The notes under the pieces: generated by a model
Databases searched by the model: none
Told to the model about the DNA's origin: nothing
Seen by the model: only the letters and a program-made list of their open reading frames with translations
Assembly: GCA_015680685.1 (NCBI GenBank)
Contig: MNCI01016011.1
Coordinates: 244,405 to 308,404 of the forward strand
DNA from: Gnetum montanum
Lineage: Eukaryota; Streptophyta; Gnetopsida; Gnetales; Gnetaceae
Length of the DNA stretch: 64,000 nt
Reading direction: 5' to 3'
Program-made: the position numbers and the translations under genes
In this document: positions 47,601 to 59,209 of the stretch, one piece after another
Layout of the letters: each line of letters begins with the position of its first letter
How positions within the stretch are numbered: the first letter of the stretch is position 1

Positions 47601-48420
47601 TGATGAGTGGCGAGGTACCCCTACACCCAACCATACGAATACGAGCGTTCACACAAAATCTGGTCAAACTCTAAGGACTAAATGCTCATGCGCCTTCACA
47701 AAATAAGGATGGATTATGCGATCATTGTCTTCCCAAGCTTACTTATACGACACGATTGTATTGTTAAGTAAACCTGAGGTATGTGATTTTTATGGCTTTT
47801 TATGTTTTATGTTCCTGGTGCTTAAAGTGGAGAAATGAAATAAGTGAGTAACTAATTTAATTTAACTAATCAACTATGCTCTAGCTAGCCCTAACACAAG
47901 CATTCATTCCCACTTTCTGGACACATCTTAAACCAGTGTAGCACTACTGGGATTACCAAATGCTAGTCGTTATTGGGTTACCAAGTGTTCCTCGTATGCT
48001 CGAAGTGGTCGTATTGAGTGTGATTACTTGTTGAAGATTAATAACTCTATAAAAACAAAATCAATTAACTAATGAAAGCATGAACTAATTGTAAATAACA
48101 TTAAATACAATAAATAAGCTATTCTGAATGTTGCAAGGTTTATCACATAGTGCATCATTATTTCTAGATACAAGGTGTGCTCAGGTACACAATGCTCGAA
48201 TAAAGATCCATTCACTTTATGACTCCTATTGTAGGAACCTAGAAATAATTCTAACTCTAAAAGGAAAAATTGCAAAATTTTGAGTAAGGGACTAAGAAAC
48301 TAACTACGAAACCAACTGCCCCAGTCTCTTATTTATAGGCAATGAGATAGGTTCTAATATCGAATGTCCGATATCACTTGGTGGGCTCCAATATCGTAGA
48401 TCCTATATCGCGACTCATCA
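47601..48420 (-). repeat. Element 2 3' LTR
   Basis: TGATGAGTGG...CGACTCATCA on the plus strand. TATA box at 48330-48337 (minus). Decayed CGATATCG motifs lie at 48368-48412. A polypurine tract, TGTGGGGGTA on the minus strand, adjoins at 48421-48430. Confidence 0.92.
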
Positions 48421-48430
48421 TACCCCCACA

Positions 48431-48619
48431 ACTAAATGAAAATCCATCCTTGAGTTTCTTACAAAATATTGAGAAGGTATGGTATTATTGACTGAATGAT
48501 AACTGACGGTGACATCAAGTGACAGACTCAAAGTTCCCAGTGAATAGATTGACAAACATATTACAGCATTGTGTTGAACATTGTACATAGATGACATCCA
48601 GACCCTCATTTGACAGCTT

Positions 48620-48652
<33 letters not shown>

Positions 48653-50355
48653 AAAGAAAATGCAGCACATTGTTGTCGTTGTCAAAATTGTGCACATCAT
48701 TGTTCATTCATGGCCACATGATCAAGCTCGTTCCTTGCGTAAATGCTCTAGCTCTAGTCCATCCTAAGTTCTTCCTCCTATCCCAATCCATTGTTCATGT
48801 GATCGCCATTTACACACACAACACAGTTACAAATTAGCAAGGATATACCTTGCCTCAATATGAAGCACATTGGCTAGGTTGTGGGTATGGCAGGTACTAG
48901 GTTAGAGGTTTATAGCTAATAACTACCCAAGGTGTAGGGGTGAGATAAGTAATGGAATGGAAAAAATATTTGCAATGGGGACCTCCACAACTAAGAGTAA
49001 ACCTCTAGTAGTGATCAGATGGAAATCAAAAAAACAAGAAATATGACAGAACTAACAATGGTGAAGCAATATGACAGAACTAACAATGGTGAAGCCATTA
49101 AGATAAAACAAAAATGGATGTCACTGATGGGGTGAAATGAGAAATAGTTGATTGCAGGAAATGTTTAAAGGAGAAAGCTTAACAATTGCACCAAAAAGGA
49201 ATGCTAGTGGGTCCTTCCCAAAGTAGGTTCATGCCCTTTATGCCCTAACAAACCTACAAACCAAAGAGTCCGTAGGCTCTAAGAATGACATATAGAAACA
49301 ATGGTTAAGAACTTACCCACAAGAGTTTACCAAAGAATAACAATGTATCAACCAAGATATAGACTAATCGTAAAATCAACAATGAGGTGAAATATGGAAA
49401 GCAATAAGGAAAGAGAGAATGGAATGGAATGAAATCCCAAAATCAAGGTTGTGTAAAGTCCCTTATATAGTATGTGATTAAGGTGACTTAATAGAATTCA
49501 TTCCAAATCCAAATTAAGACTAATCACATCCAGTGGCCTCACATCAATACACTTAACTAACCCATCCTCCTGAAGCAACAAGAATGTGTCCACAGATCCA
49601 CCACCATTCCAACAAGAGAAAAAATAGAGAAGCAGGAAGTGAGAAAGGGCCTTAGTTAGAGGGAACCTTCAGGCATGGTTAGCATGTCTTTCTAGTGCCA
49701 TAACTAGTGCTCATAGCCCATGTTTCTTTATTATGTCTAAGGGGTGTGTTTTTAATTCTCACTATTTTTTTTTTTACATGAGAACCACACCATGCAAAGA
49801 CTTATTTAATTTAGTTAAATTCCCAATATTGGTCAATAGCAGAATGGTAGAAAACTTATGAAAAACATCCAAGTACCCAAGAGAATAGCCAGCAAAAATG
49901 TGTCAAATCCCTTGAAGTCACAGCCTTTTCAGTCCATTTAAACCTTTCCTTGGTTTGAAGAATACCAAGCCACTAATTTATTAATAAGTTTACTTAGAAA
50001 AAGGGACATTTACATTTCCAAAACACAAGAAGACCATAGAGTTGTATAGATGAATAGGTGACATGGACTCATTGCCTATTTTATCAAAAGAACCCATATC
50101 TTAGCATCAACATTAAAAGTCAAAGGTAAAAGCCAAACAATAGCAATCCACACTATTATAATGCAATCCACCACCATGAGCACTTATTATATGACGAGTG
50201 AGAGTAGATCAAAAAAAATGTAATAGAGAAAGGAATAGTAAAAATGTTAATGATGGTATAAAACAAAAATAAGCAAATATTAAAAATGTGTAAAATAAAA
50301 ATGCATAAAATAAAAAAGACAAAGGAACTGAGAGCTTTAGAATGGTTAGCATTAG
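48431..50355. other. Element 2 3' non-coding region, with a (GA)n microsatellite
   Basis: No gene recognised. A (GA)n run is at 48622-48650. Blocks near 48421-48500 and 49500-50150 match the corresponding regions of elements 1 and 3. Confidence 0.6.
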
Positions 50356-51700
50356 TGGCCATCTCCCCCATGATTGATTTGGAAGGAGGAGATCCAAAAT
50401 AATAATCAAGGTTATTCATTAATAGAGGTAGTGTTAGTACTAGCCGTTTTAGGCTCATAGAAAGGTTTGGTTTGCTACATGTTGACTAATAATTTTCCAT
50501 CTAAGCTTTCAAGTTTATAGATCATCATGGCCCTTGAAGGGAAAGTTTCATGAATGATATAAGGTCCTTCCCACAGTGTTTGAAATTTAGTTCATTGTGG
50601 CACATGTGTGGGATTCCAATACAGAATCTTATCTCCTAGTTGGTATTTGACTTTCCTAATCCTTAGGTCATGACATTGCTTGTTAAAGGCCTTGTGCAAT
50701 TAGTTGGATAATAGGGTAGCTAATCGATTTTCATCTATCAAGTTAAAGTTCATTAACTATTCTTTTTGTGCTAGATTGAGGTCAAGGTTGAGGTCACATG
50801 CTATAGATAGTGTACAAAGCTCAGACTGGATAGGAAGTGTCAGAATTTTACCGTACACCAACTCATAGGGAGAGTAGCCTATAGGGAGTTTCCATGTGGA
50901 GCAGTATGCCCAAAGGGCATCATTTAGTTTGGTGGTCTAGTCTCACCTATATTTGCTAATGGTTCATGTCATATTTTTGTGACCTCCCTATTGGTAACTT
51001 CGGCTTGGCCATTCGCTTGAGGATGATATGGTGTAGTCAGCTTATGCTCAACTCCTAAGCATTACATTAACTTTCAAAAAGTTGCACCTATAAAATTTGT
51101 ACCATTATCAAAAATAAGTACATGATGCATGACAAATCTATTTAGGATTTATTTTTGAACAAATTGGGTAGCAGTAGATGATGTACAGTCGGTGATAGCG
51201 GCCACTTCTGCCCACTTTGTAAAATAGTTAGCAACAACAATAATGTAGGCCTTTCCATTGGACATTGGTGTAATATGCCTAATAAAATCAATTCCCCATA
51301 TGTCGAAGGGTTCTAAGGGTTGAATGCATTGTTGTGGACCCTCCATTCTAGCAGTCATTCCCTCATTGCATTGGTAGCACTCACAAGATTGGACAAAATG
51401 ATGAGCATCCCAGAATAATGTAGGCCAATAATATCTTGCAAGTAATATTTTAATGGTTGTTCATATCCTAGTGTAATGACCCCCACAAGGGCCCTCATGA
51501 GCATCTTGGAGAACTTGCAATTGATCTGCATCAGGAACATACCATCGGACCAAGCCATCAGAACATACCTTATAAAGTTGTTTATTGATTTCCATGAAAT
51601 ATTTGGCTTGATGAAGAAACTATTGTTTTTTTTAATGTCCAACCCTTATGGTGTTTCGTGTGTAAGAACATAGGTAAGAATGCTACTATACCAATTTGTC
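50356..51700 (-). pseudogene. int: Element 2 integrase
   Basis: Minus strand: zinc finger HEGPCGGH ... SCECYQC (51460-51365), then GMTARMEGPQQCIQPL, core WGIDFIRHITPMSNGKAYI (Asp), LIFDNGTNF (Asp) and YHPQANGQAEVTN (Glu), so the catalytic triad is preserved. A C-terminal YSPYELVYG-like motif is damaged by frameshifts. No chromodomain is evident. Element 3 keeps a shorter version. Confidence 0.85.
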
Positions 51701-51708
51701 TCTGTGGT

Positions 51709-52430
51709 TTATTGATTTTTTACTACACCTACAAAGAGGAGTTCATCAAGGATTTTCAACTTCCCCAAGTTGATATTTTCGTTATCAAGACTTGGAAGTT
51801 GGAGATGGACTTGCCCTAATGTAACTATGCTATTGATGTAGGCACAAGTCAAGCTCTCAGTTGGTTCCATGCATATAGTTGAATTACTCTCTTGGTCAAC
51901 TTTCAACCACTGGGTGCCTTCCTGTCTTGTGGCTATTGCATACAGGCATCTTTGAATATCCATTACTTGTGCACACTAGTTGCATGTAGGTAGTGTCAAG
52001 CATTGTAAAAACCAGGACTTATGCATGTAGTTGCACCTTGTGTCACTATATGTGATGCATGGAACTTTCTTCTTCTCAATCTTTCCAAATGTATTTTCTT
52101 TTAATATTTCTGGGGAAAGATCATGTATTCCTAGGCACGCATCAATCTTGCTTAGCCATGCTCTTCCCATTATGATTGGGAAGTCCCCCTTACAGTTGTT
52201 GACTTGAATTACTAGGAAATCAACTAGATACGACCACCCACAAATAGTGGTGACAATGTCCTCTACTAGTCCAAATGGGATAGTGATGGACTGGTCAGCC
52301 AACTCTAAACGAATGTTACTCTTTTTTAGTGGAGGCAAGTTCCAGGCTTTGTACATTTCTTGAGAAATTAAGTTAACACCAAACCTGAATCCAAAAGAGC
52401 TTTGCAAGGCTCATTCCCAGTGATTTGCAA
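51709..52430 (-). pseudogene. pro: Element 2 aspartic protease and tail
   Basis: Minus strand KALLDSG at about 52410 is followed by a one-base shift, then FGVNLISQEMYKAWNLPPLKK, ITIPFGLVEDIV, FLVIQVNN, IMGRAWLSKIDA, and EKKKVPCITYSDT. A tail (51963-51709) ends DELLFVGVVKNQ. It matches element 1 protease almost residue by residue, confirming one family. RT should follow but integrase does. Confidence 0.85.
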
Positions 52431-55055
52431 ATATATAAGAGGACTTCCAGGATCAGATAATTTCCTAGGAAGATGACCAGCTTTAGTCTAATTGGTAATG
52501 GTGTAGGTTAGCATGACAGTATGTGTTGGGTGTGGTCCTTGGTTCGAAGGAAGCTCTGAAGGTTCAAATGATGATGGTGAGGCATTTGGACAATTAGTAG
52601 CTTGTGGCTGTAAGGACTTGGCTAAATTGTTGGTTCTAAAAAAATTTCTTTTCTTTGATCAATTTTTTAAACCAATACTAGATTGAGGATTGACAACCAT
52701 TGTAGTGTTACATTGCTGCAACTGGGCAAGAAGCTCACCCTGCATAGTTGAAGCATGCGGTAATGGAGCTAAGGGTGGAAGAGGTGTAGTCAAATGAGAA
52801 GGATAGTTCATTTATTAAACATAACCCTTGGGAGGAGGGGTTCTATAATACTCATGGGCCTGGTAGTGAGGTTGAGAAGTGATGTGACTAGTGGAGTCAC
52901 ATGGAGAGATCGGTTGCTAAACATAATACCTGTATGGGTTAGGTTAACGGGAAGGGCATTGTTGACATGGTAATGGCATTCCCCATGACTGTGGGTGTTG
53001 CCATTGTTGATATTGTTCATTTGGTTGTGGTGGAGTTCCACTTGGATAATATGTCAAGGGTTGGTGGAACTGCCTTAGATTACCCTGAGGATAAGGTAAC
53101 CTTCGAGGTGTTTTTCATATATCTAATCATGGATTTAGTGCATACACCCCATACTCTCGCAAATGTGACACTATTAGGCAACATCCTTTAGGATGGTCAT
53201 ATTGGCATATCTCACACCTACCATCATTATCTGTGTATGAATCCACAACCTCCTCAATGACGAAAACTTTTCCCTTACCCTTGTTACGTGCATATTCAGC
53301 TTCTTTCTTTTTCCTTTTCTCTCGGTCACTACCCTACTCTCTAGACTTCTCTACTATTTTTAGAATGGTTTGCAATTTATCATCTAGGAAATTCCACATT
53401 TGATCTACCTTTGCTAATAATTCTGATGCAAATTTTTGAATGGGCACAGTCTTCCTATTCACCATCTCTTCGAGTGGTGACTCTTCTTCATCTTTACAAA
53501 ATCTAACTTCCTTATTTTAGAGGGAAGGATCTCTGTTGTATTCCTCTACACTTTCTCTTTTTCTTAATTCACCTTCCTCTTTCGCAAGTTGCTCCAACAA
53601 TCTTTGTATTTGATGGGCTCTGAGCTTAGATAACCTTCCTTGGGCATAAGTCCCAAGGGTTCTTCGCGTCACGTACCTAAGCCTCTCTATAAGATGGCAT
53701 AGTTGTTCCCTTTGTGAGTAACCATAGCCAAGGCAACAATGTACTAATGCATAATATCAGCCCATGGAAGCATCCAAGGGTTTATGTCTTCTTTGTTTCT
53801 ATCCTTGGATTTTCTTACGTAGGTTGGACACTCAAGAGTATGTTTGATATTTATCATTGAATAGCTCCACCATGGTAATCCATCGATGAATGGATTCTAG
53901 TTCTAAGGACCGATACTAGCTTTCTACTTCCTTGATTAGTATCTATGAAAACAACTTTAGTTTTTTCCACTCATTTTCTATATTTTTCAAGGCACATGTA
54001 TCATGAAACACTTGTAGATTTTTTTTTTGAGGATCAGCATTGTATCCTCCTTCAAATCATGGGATGTTGTTCATGTCTAGTCTTTTGATCCTACTATCCT
54101 TTTGGTGCCTTGTTGGAATCCTAACAGCCTCTATTATGTCTAACATACTTCGGGTGGCAAGTAGGGGTTCATCGTGATCGTACTGTCTATGGCATCTATG
54201 ATGCATATGCTATTCCCTACTCTCCCTTCTTTTGTGATGTGTTTCTTTGGAATGCCCTCGTCTCCTTTCTCAACTATTTTTTCTATGATCTCTATTTCAC
54301 TTACCATTTTCCTCATGGTCTTTCCCTTTGTGACTACATTCAAATCTCTAAGGAGAGGGGGAAGGAGATGATGAAGGTAAAGAGAAAGGAGGAATAGCAT
54401 CGTGATAGTGTCTATCACTTTCTCTTTGATGGTCATGGCCTCAGTCGTAGTTATGATTGAAATGTCCATCATCATCATGTATTCATGTTCCTTTTTTAGA
54501 CCCTTTGTGTCCATTCGTATCAAAACCTAGGTTATGAATGGTTAAGTGAAGATTCTGATACCAACTCCTTGACCGAAGTCAACGAGAGGAATATCGTTAT
54601 GTGGAAAACCTCCCGAGGCAGGTTTACTGCCCTCAGTTTCACTTATGACATACAAGACATCTTGAGACCACTTTCCCTTCATAGGTTTGTAATGTCTCTC
54701 CTATTGTAGGTCCCTTTGATGTTGCACCTCTGTGGATCAATAATCTCTCAAATCTTGTTCATGCAAAACATACTCCGATTGTAAGTGCTGCATACCAATT
54801 TGTGTGAGAGCATGAAGAAGCATGCTTGCGATTGAGCGATCAAGGGGTAACACTATGTTACCTTCTAAATCCCACCAATGTAGTTCTTCATCCAAGTGGA
54901 GGATAAAGGTAAAGTTTGTTATATACTCATTAGGATGAATGTATACTAAGCAAAACTATTGGGGTACTAGTGAATTATCCTATACATTCTACCTCCAATT
55001 ATTCCTGGTGTCAAACCTAGGTGGTGAAGCACTCTCATAAGAAGAAGGAGACATG
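52431..55055 (-). pseudogene. gag: Element 2 gag
   Basis: Start MSPSSYESASPPR at 55055. Features in order: N-terminal LHWWDLEGNIVLPLDRSI, a basic His/Asp-rich segment, capsid part with KNIENEWKKLKLF and SWYRSLELESIHR (about 53970-53850), a Glu/Lys-rich stretch, the zinc knuckle CEICQYDHPKGCC near 53200, and a Pro/Gln/Tyr-rich linker. Stops are frequent. The frame at 54140-54523 on the same strand is a shadow of the basic segment. Confidence 0.82.
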
Positions 55056-55170
55056 ATTGATTATTTAGTGTGCAATACTCTCTTTTTGATGATTATAAAA
55101 TAACTAACCCTAAGGGTTCGTTCCAACAATGGAAATATTTTCTAAGTTCTAATCAGCGCAGAAACAACAA

Positions 55171-55191
55171 AATCCCTGTCAATGGCACCAA
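55171..55191 (-). other. Primer-binding site of element 2
   Basis: Minus strand TTGGTGCCATTGACAGGGAT starts at the LTR boundary; it is the least decayed of the three copies relative to TGGCGCCGTTGCCGGGGA. Confidence 0.75.
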
Positions 55192-56011
55192 TGATGAGTG
55201 GCGAGGTATCCCTACATCCAACCATATGAATACATGTGTTCATGCATAATCTGGTTGAACTCCAAGGACTAAGTGCTCATGCACCTTCATAGAACAAGGA
55301 TGGGTTATGCAATCATTGTCTTCCCAAGCTTACTTGTACGGCATGATTGAATGGTTAAGTAAACCTGAGGTATGTGATTTTTAAGGCTTTTTATGTTTTC
55401 TGTTCTTGGTGCTTAAAGTGGAGAAATGAAATAAGTGAGTAACTAATTTAATTTAACTAATCAACTATGCTCTAGCTAGTCCTAACACCAGGATCTATTC
55501 CCACTTGCTGGACACATCCTGAACCAGTGTAACACTACTGGGATTACCAAATGCTAGCTGTTACTAGGTTACCAAGTGTTCCACGTATGGTCAAAGTGGT
55601 CGTACTGAGTGTGCTTACTTGTTGAAGATTAATAACTCTATAAAAATAACATCAATTAACTAATGAAATCGTGAACTAACTGTAAATAACATTAATGCAA
55701 TAAATAAGCTATTCTGAATGTTGCAAGGTTTATCACAAAGTTCGTCTTTATTTCTGAACACAAGGTGTGCTCAGGTACACAATGCTCAAATAAAGATATG
55801 TTCACTTTATGACTCCTACTACGGGCACTCAAAAATAATTCTAACTCTAGAAAGGAAAAACTACAAGAGTTCGGGTAAGGGACTAAAAAACTAACTACCA
55901 AACCAAGCACTCCATTCTCTTATTTATAGGCAATGAGACAGGTTCTGATATTGCTTGGTGGGCTCCTATATCGCAAACCCAATATCGCAAATCCGATATC
56001 ACAACTCATCA
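55192..56011 (-). repeat. Element 2 5' LTR
   Basis: Same length as the 3' LTR. TATA box at 55921-55928 (minus). Several CGATATCG-derived motifs lie at 55950-56005 (for example CCGATATCAC, TATCGCAAA). Confidence 0.92.
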
Positions 56012-56139
56012 GAAATATTATATATCATGAATTAAAAATGGATGGAAGACTCTAGATACAATAAAGAATATATGTGATTATGAAACTAAATTTTTTTAAT
56101 TGTGTTCATGATTTAGCCTTTTTATGGAATTTTTTTTTA
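56012..56139 (+). other. Continuation of the DNA interrupted by element 2
   Basis: AT-rich continuation of the possible LINE fragment at 47378-47600. No secure motif is readable here. Confidence 0.3.
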
Positions 56140-56222
56140 AATTCATAACTCAGTACAGCCCCCTAGAATTGAACCTATGATATAGGTTACTAGGCCAAGG
56201 CTCTTATGACTAAGCTAACACA
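56140..56222 (-). repeat. tRNA-derived SINE-like fragment
   Basis: On the minus strand: TTAGCTTAGTCATAAGAGC (A-box-like), CTTGGCCTAGTAACC, then GGTTCAATTCTAGGGGGC (B-box-like), followed by GTACTGAGTTATGAATTT and an A run. This order and wording resemble Au-type plant SINE heads. It could also be a decayed tRNA pseudogene. Confidence 0.5.
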
Positions 56223-56274
56223 TCATTGTTAACATGGTAGTACTTCAACTTGGAAAATTTTCATGTTGGAATGT

Positions 56275-57335
56275 TGATGAGTGATGAGGTACCCCTACAC
56301 TCGACCATACGAAACGAGCGTACACACGCGATCCAGTCGAACTCCGCAGACTAAATGCCTTAACGCCACAAGAAACACTTGGGGTTAATCGTTCGTTGTC
56401 TTCCCAGGCTTGCTTGTAAGTGTCACGGTGTATGGTTAAGCAAGTCTGAGGTATGTGATTTTTTTGGTATTTTCGGCTTATCTTCTATGCTACCAGGAGA
56501 AAGGGTTGAGAAAACTAAACTAACTCTAACTAAGATCTAAGTCTAAATTAACTAGCGTCAGCATCCGTTCCCACTTACCGGACACACCCTGAACTATGCA
56601 ACTGCAGCTTACCAAACGCTAATCGTTACTGGGATCGCCACACGTAACGCAAGTGCTCGAAGTGGTCGTACTGAGGCACCTATTTAGCCTACGTGTGATA
56701 AGCAGCCGATTCCTTAGCCAGCCGTACACACCCGTGGGTGCTCGTAACTAAGTCGTACTTATCACACGTTCTAGCCTAGCAATGAGCAGCCGATTCCTCA
56801 ACTAGCCGTACACATCGGACTACCACTGGGATTACCAAGCGCAGAATCCTGGAATACGCTACTGGGTTACCAAGCAGCCAATGCTCGTAATTGAGTCGTA
56901 CTCATGCATTGCGTCAAGCAGCCGATTCCTTGACTAGCCGTACACGTCCGTAGACGCTCGTAATTAAGTCATACTTGAACGCACTAGGAAAGCAGTAAAT
57001 GAAAGCAATAAATGAAACCACGTGCTGCAAGGTTTATCCAAACAAGTTCGTCTTTATTGCCGTACACAACTTGGGTTCAGGTTACAAGCTGCTCGAATAA
57101 AGAGCCGTTCACTCTAGGACTCCTACTGTGGGCACATGGGGAAAAATTCTAACTCTGGAGTGATCAATCTGCCAGAGCTTCGCTACACTAGCCAGGATTG
57201 GGAAATGAAGGGAATGCCACCTCTTATTTATAGAAATGGCGGCGGGACGCGATATCGCGTACGCGATATCGCAGGAGAAGACGCGATATCGCGCCGGCCG
57301 CGATATCGCGGCCTAGTGTAAACCGTGTCTCATCA
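56275..57335 (-). repeat. Solo LTR (1061 bp) with perfect target duplication
   Basis: Plus-strand ends TGATGAGTGATGAGG and GTCTCATCA, with AATGT at both 56270-56274 and 57336-57340. No internal element is attached. TATA box TATAAATA at 57225-57232 (minus). It keeps many CpG sites and is the least decayed LTR here. R/U5 contains repeated CAGCCGATTCCT(T/C)A-CTAGCCGTACAC modules at 56702-56945. Confidence 0.92.
57248..57310. promoter_or_regulatory. Four CGCGATATCGCG palindromes in U3 of the solo LTR
   Basis: Copies at 57248-57259, 57262-57273 (last base A), 57282-57293 and 57299-57310, all within 20-85 bp upstream of the TATA box in LTR orientation. Decayed versions occur at the same place in elements 1 and 2. 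A transcription-factor or structural role is inferred from position and repetition only. Confidence 0.7.
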
Positions 57336-57340
57336 AATGT

Positions 57341-59209
57341 AAAATAATATGGCTATAGGTATACCCTAAAACATATAGTTCATATGATAACTTAACTAAG
57401 TTTAAAATATAATTATGCCTCAAAGCGTAACTCCAATAGGAAACTTTTTACCTACAATTTTTTATTAGATATGAGTTAACTACTTTAGCCACCTCTTATG
57501 GGACCTAAAAATTTCAAAAATATATATTCAAAATAACTATGTAATCTATAGTACTCTAGGGAGATGCATAAGTTGAGATCTAGGCCTCAACTCTAAATTT
57601 AAATTTCAAATAAAATAGAAAAAACTTCAAAAAATAGTTATTAATATGAATTCAAGGTTAAAAGTCAAGTCGTACATAAAATGTTTTGATTAAAAGCTAT
57701 TGTGTATCTGCTACAAATATTAGAAGGTAAGCAACATATATTACTATAATATTACAAAATAGATTTCTTTCCAAAAGAAAAAGATTAATATAAATAAAAA
57801 ATTTACATGAGCATCTTATATCCATGTAAAAATGTACATGCTTAGAAGAAGCTTAAATCCCAAGTACTGAATTCAATACTATTTGCATAGTTAATAAATC
57901 CTTTAAACCATCCTTTGTTGGATATCCTAGGATAATAGAATAAATACACCAATATCATGAGATGTCATTATATAATATTAAATAATTAATATTAAATCAA
58001 TAAAAGATGCAAATCTCAAACATGGTTCCATAGGGTTAGTCAAGAAGCATCAATGAATGACATTGAATGAATTAGAAATTGGAGAAGTGTGAGAAACACA
58101 TAGAAAAAATGAAAAGGCATTTCAAAAGAGAAATATCCAAATGTAGGGAATAACACTCATGAATAATACTATCCAAGTCCACTTGCCAATTATATTAAAA
58201 ATTCATATAGATGAAAACATCTATTTCTTAGAAAAATATATGATGGAAAAAGCTATTCATTAGAAGAAGAGATGAAGAGAAGCTCTTCCATGTAAAAATA
58301 ATAAATGAAGGAAGAAAAATATGTGACAAAGGATTGATTAGAAGAAAGAAACATTTGAACAAGATGTTAGAAGATGATATGATCTTTTTTATCTATTGAA
58401 AACCATCAAGAGAAGTGGCAAACTACAACTAAAAAAGATGTTGAACTATAGAAGAATAGGAGGAAGAATGTAGAGACAATAAACTAGTAAAGTTGTAACA
58501 TACAATTTTTAGATGGAAAATCAAAGATTGCATTACAACAAAAGATAAAAGATCACATAAGATAGTGTAGAGAATACAATGGCTACAAAGCTCAAGAAAG
58601 ATTACGAATTATCCAAATGAAGACTGAATAGCAATGCTTCCTTTGAAATGAAACAAACCTTATTCATTTGTATGCTATCGTTAAAACCAACTATATAAAC
58701 TTATGATGTAAAATGTATCTATAAATATATTTTCATAATTGAATGATAATTTAATCCTAACAAGTATAATATTTGATGCTTCATAAATAATTCAACATAA
58801 TATTAGAGGTTGGTTATATTCAAGAAAAGAAATAATAGCATAAAATGAAAAATAATAAAAAAAAAAAGAATATAGTAAGGCTATTAGAAAAAAAGGAATT
58901 TTCAATCTATTTAAGAATAAAAGAGAAAGCTCCAAAAAATAATTAGAAATTGAAGTTATATTAGAATAATTATTTGAAGTTATCAAAATATTAAAGCAAA
59001 CTTGTGCTGAAGTGAATGAAGATTTAGTGCTTTAAGAAAATTCATATAGATGTTTTAGACATTCTAGAAAGAACATGAAGCATGATGTTGATACTAGAAG
59101 ACATAAAATAAAAAAACTTAGATATTAAATAGCAAAGCTAAAAGTATATTTACACTTGATCAAAATCTACATTAATGTACCCAATGACAAGAGAGACTTC
59201 ACCAAGCTA
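57341..59209. other. AT-rich region without recognised genes
   Basis: Rich in A with short poly-purine runs. I found no frame with family motifs, no LTR ends and no RNA gene. Confidence 0.6.

Larger units (their letters stand above)
47601..56011 (-). mobile_element. Element 2: gag-protease-integrase retrotransposon lacking RT/RNase H
   Basis: Two 820-bp LTRs (47601-48420 and 55192-56011) in the same orientation, flanked by AAAAT (47596-47600) and GAAAT (56012-56016). The PBS, gag start, zinc knuckle, protease, integrase with D, D and E residues, and polypurine tract are all present on the minus strand. Only about 260 bases separate the protease tail from integrase sequence, so the whole RT-RNase H unit is absent. 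Confidence 0.92.

Noticed and set aside
48622-48650. (GA)n run as a regulatory GAGA element
   Set aside because: A plain microsatellite in a non-coding element tail; nothing supports regulation.
50156-50458. Hydrophobic minus-strand frames downstream of element 2 integrase
   Set aside because: AT-rich Phe/Leu/Ile reading without motif, in the conserved non-coding 3' region.
57341-59209. A host gene in the AT-rich stretch
   Set aside because: No frame with recognisable motif, no splice-consistent exon series and no RNA gene could be supported.
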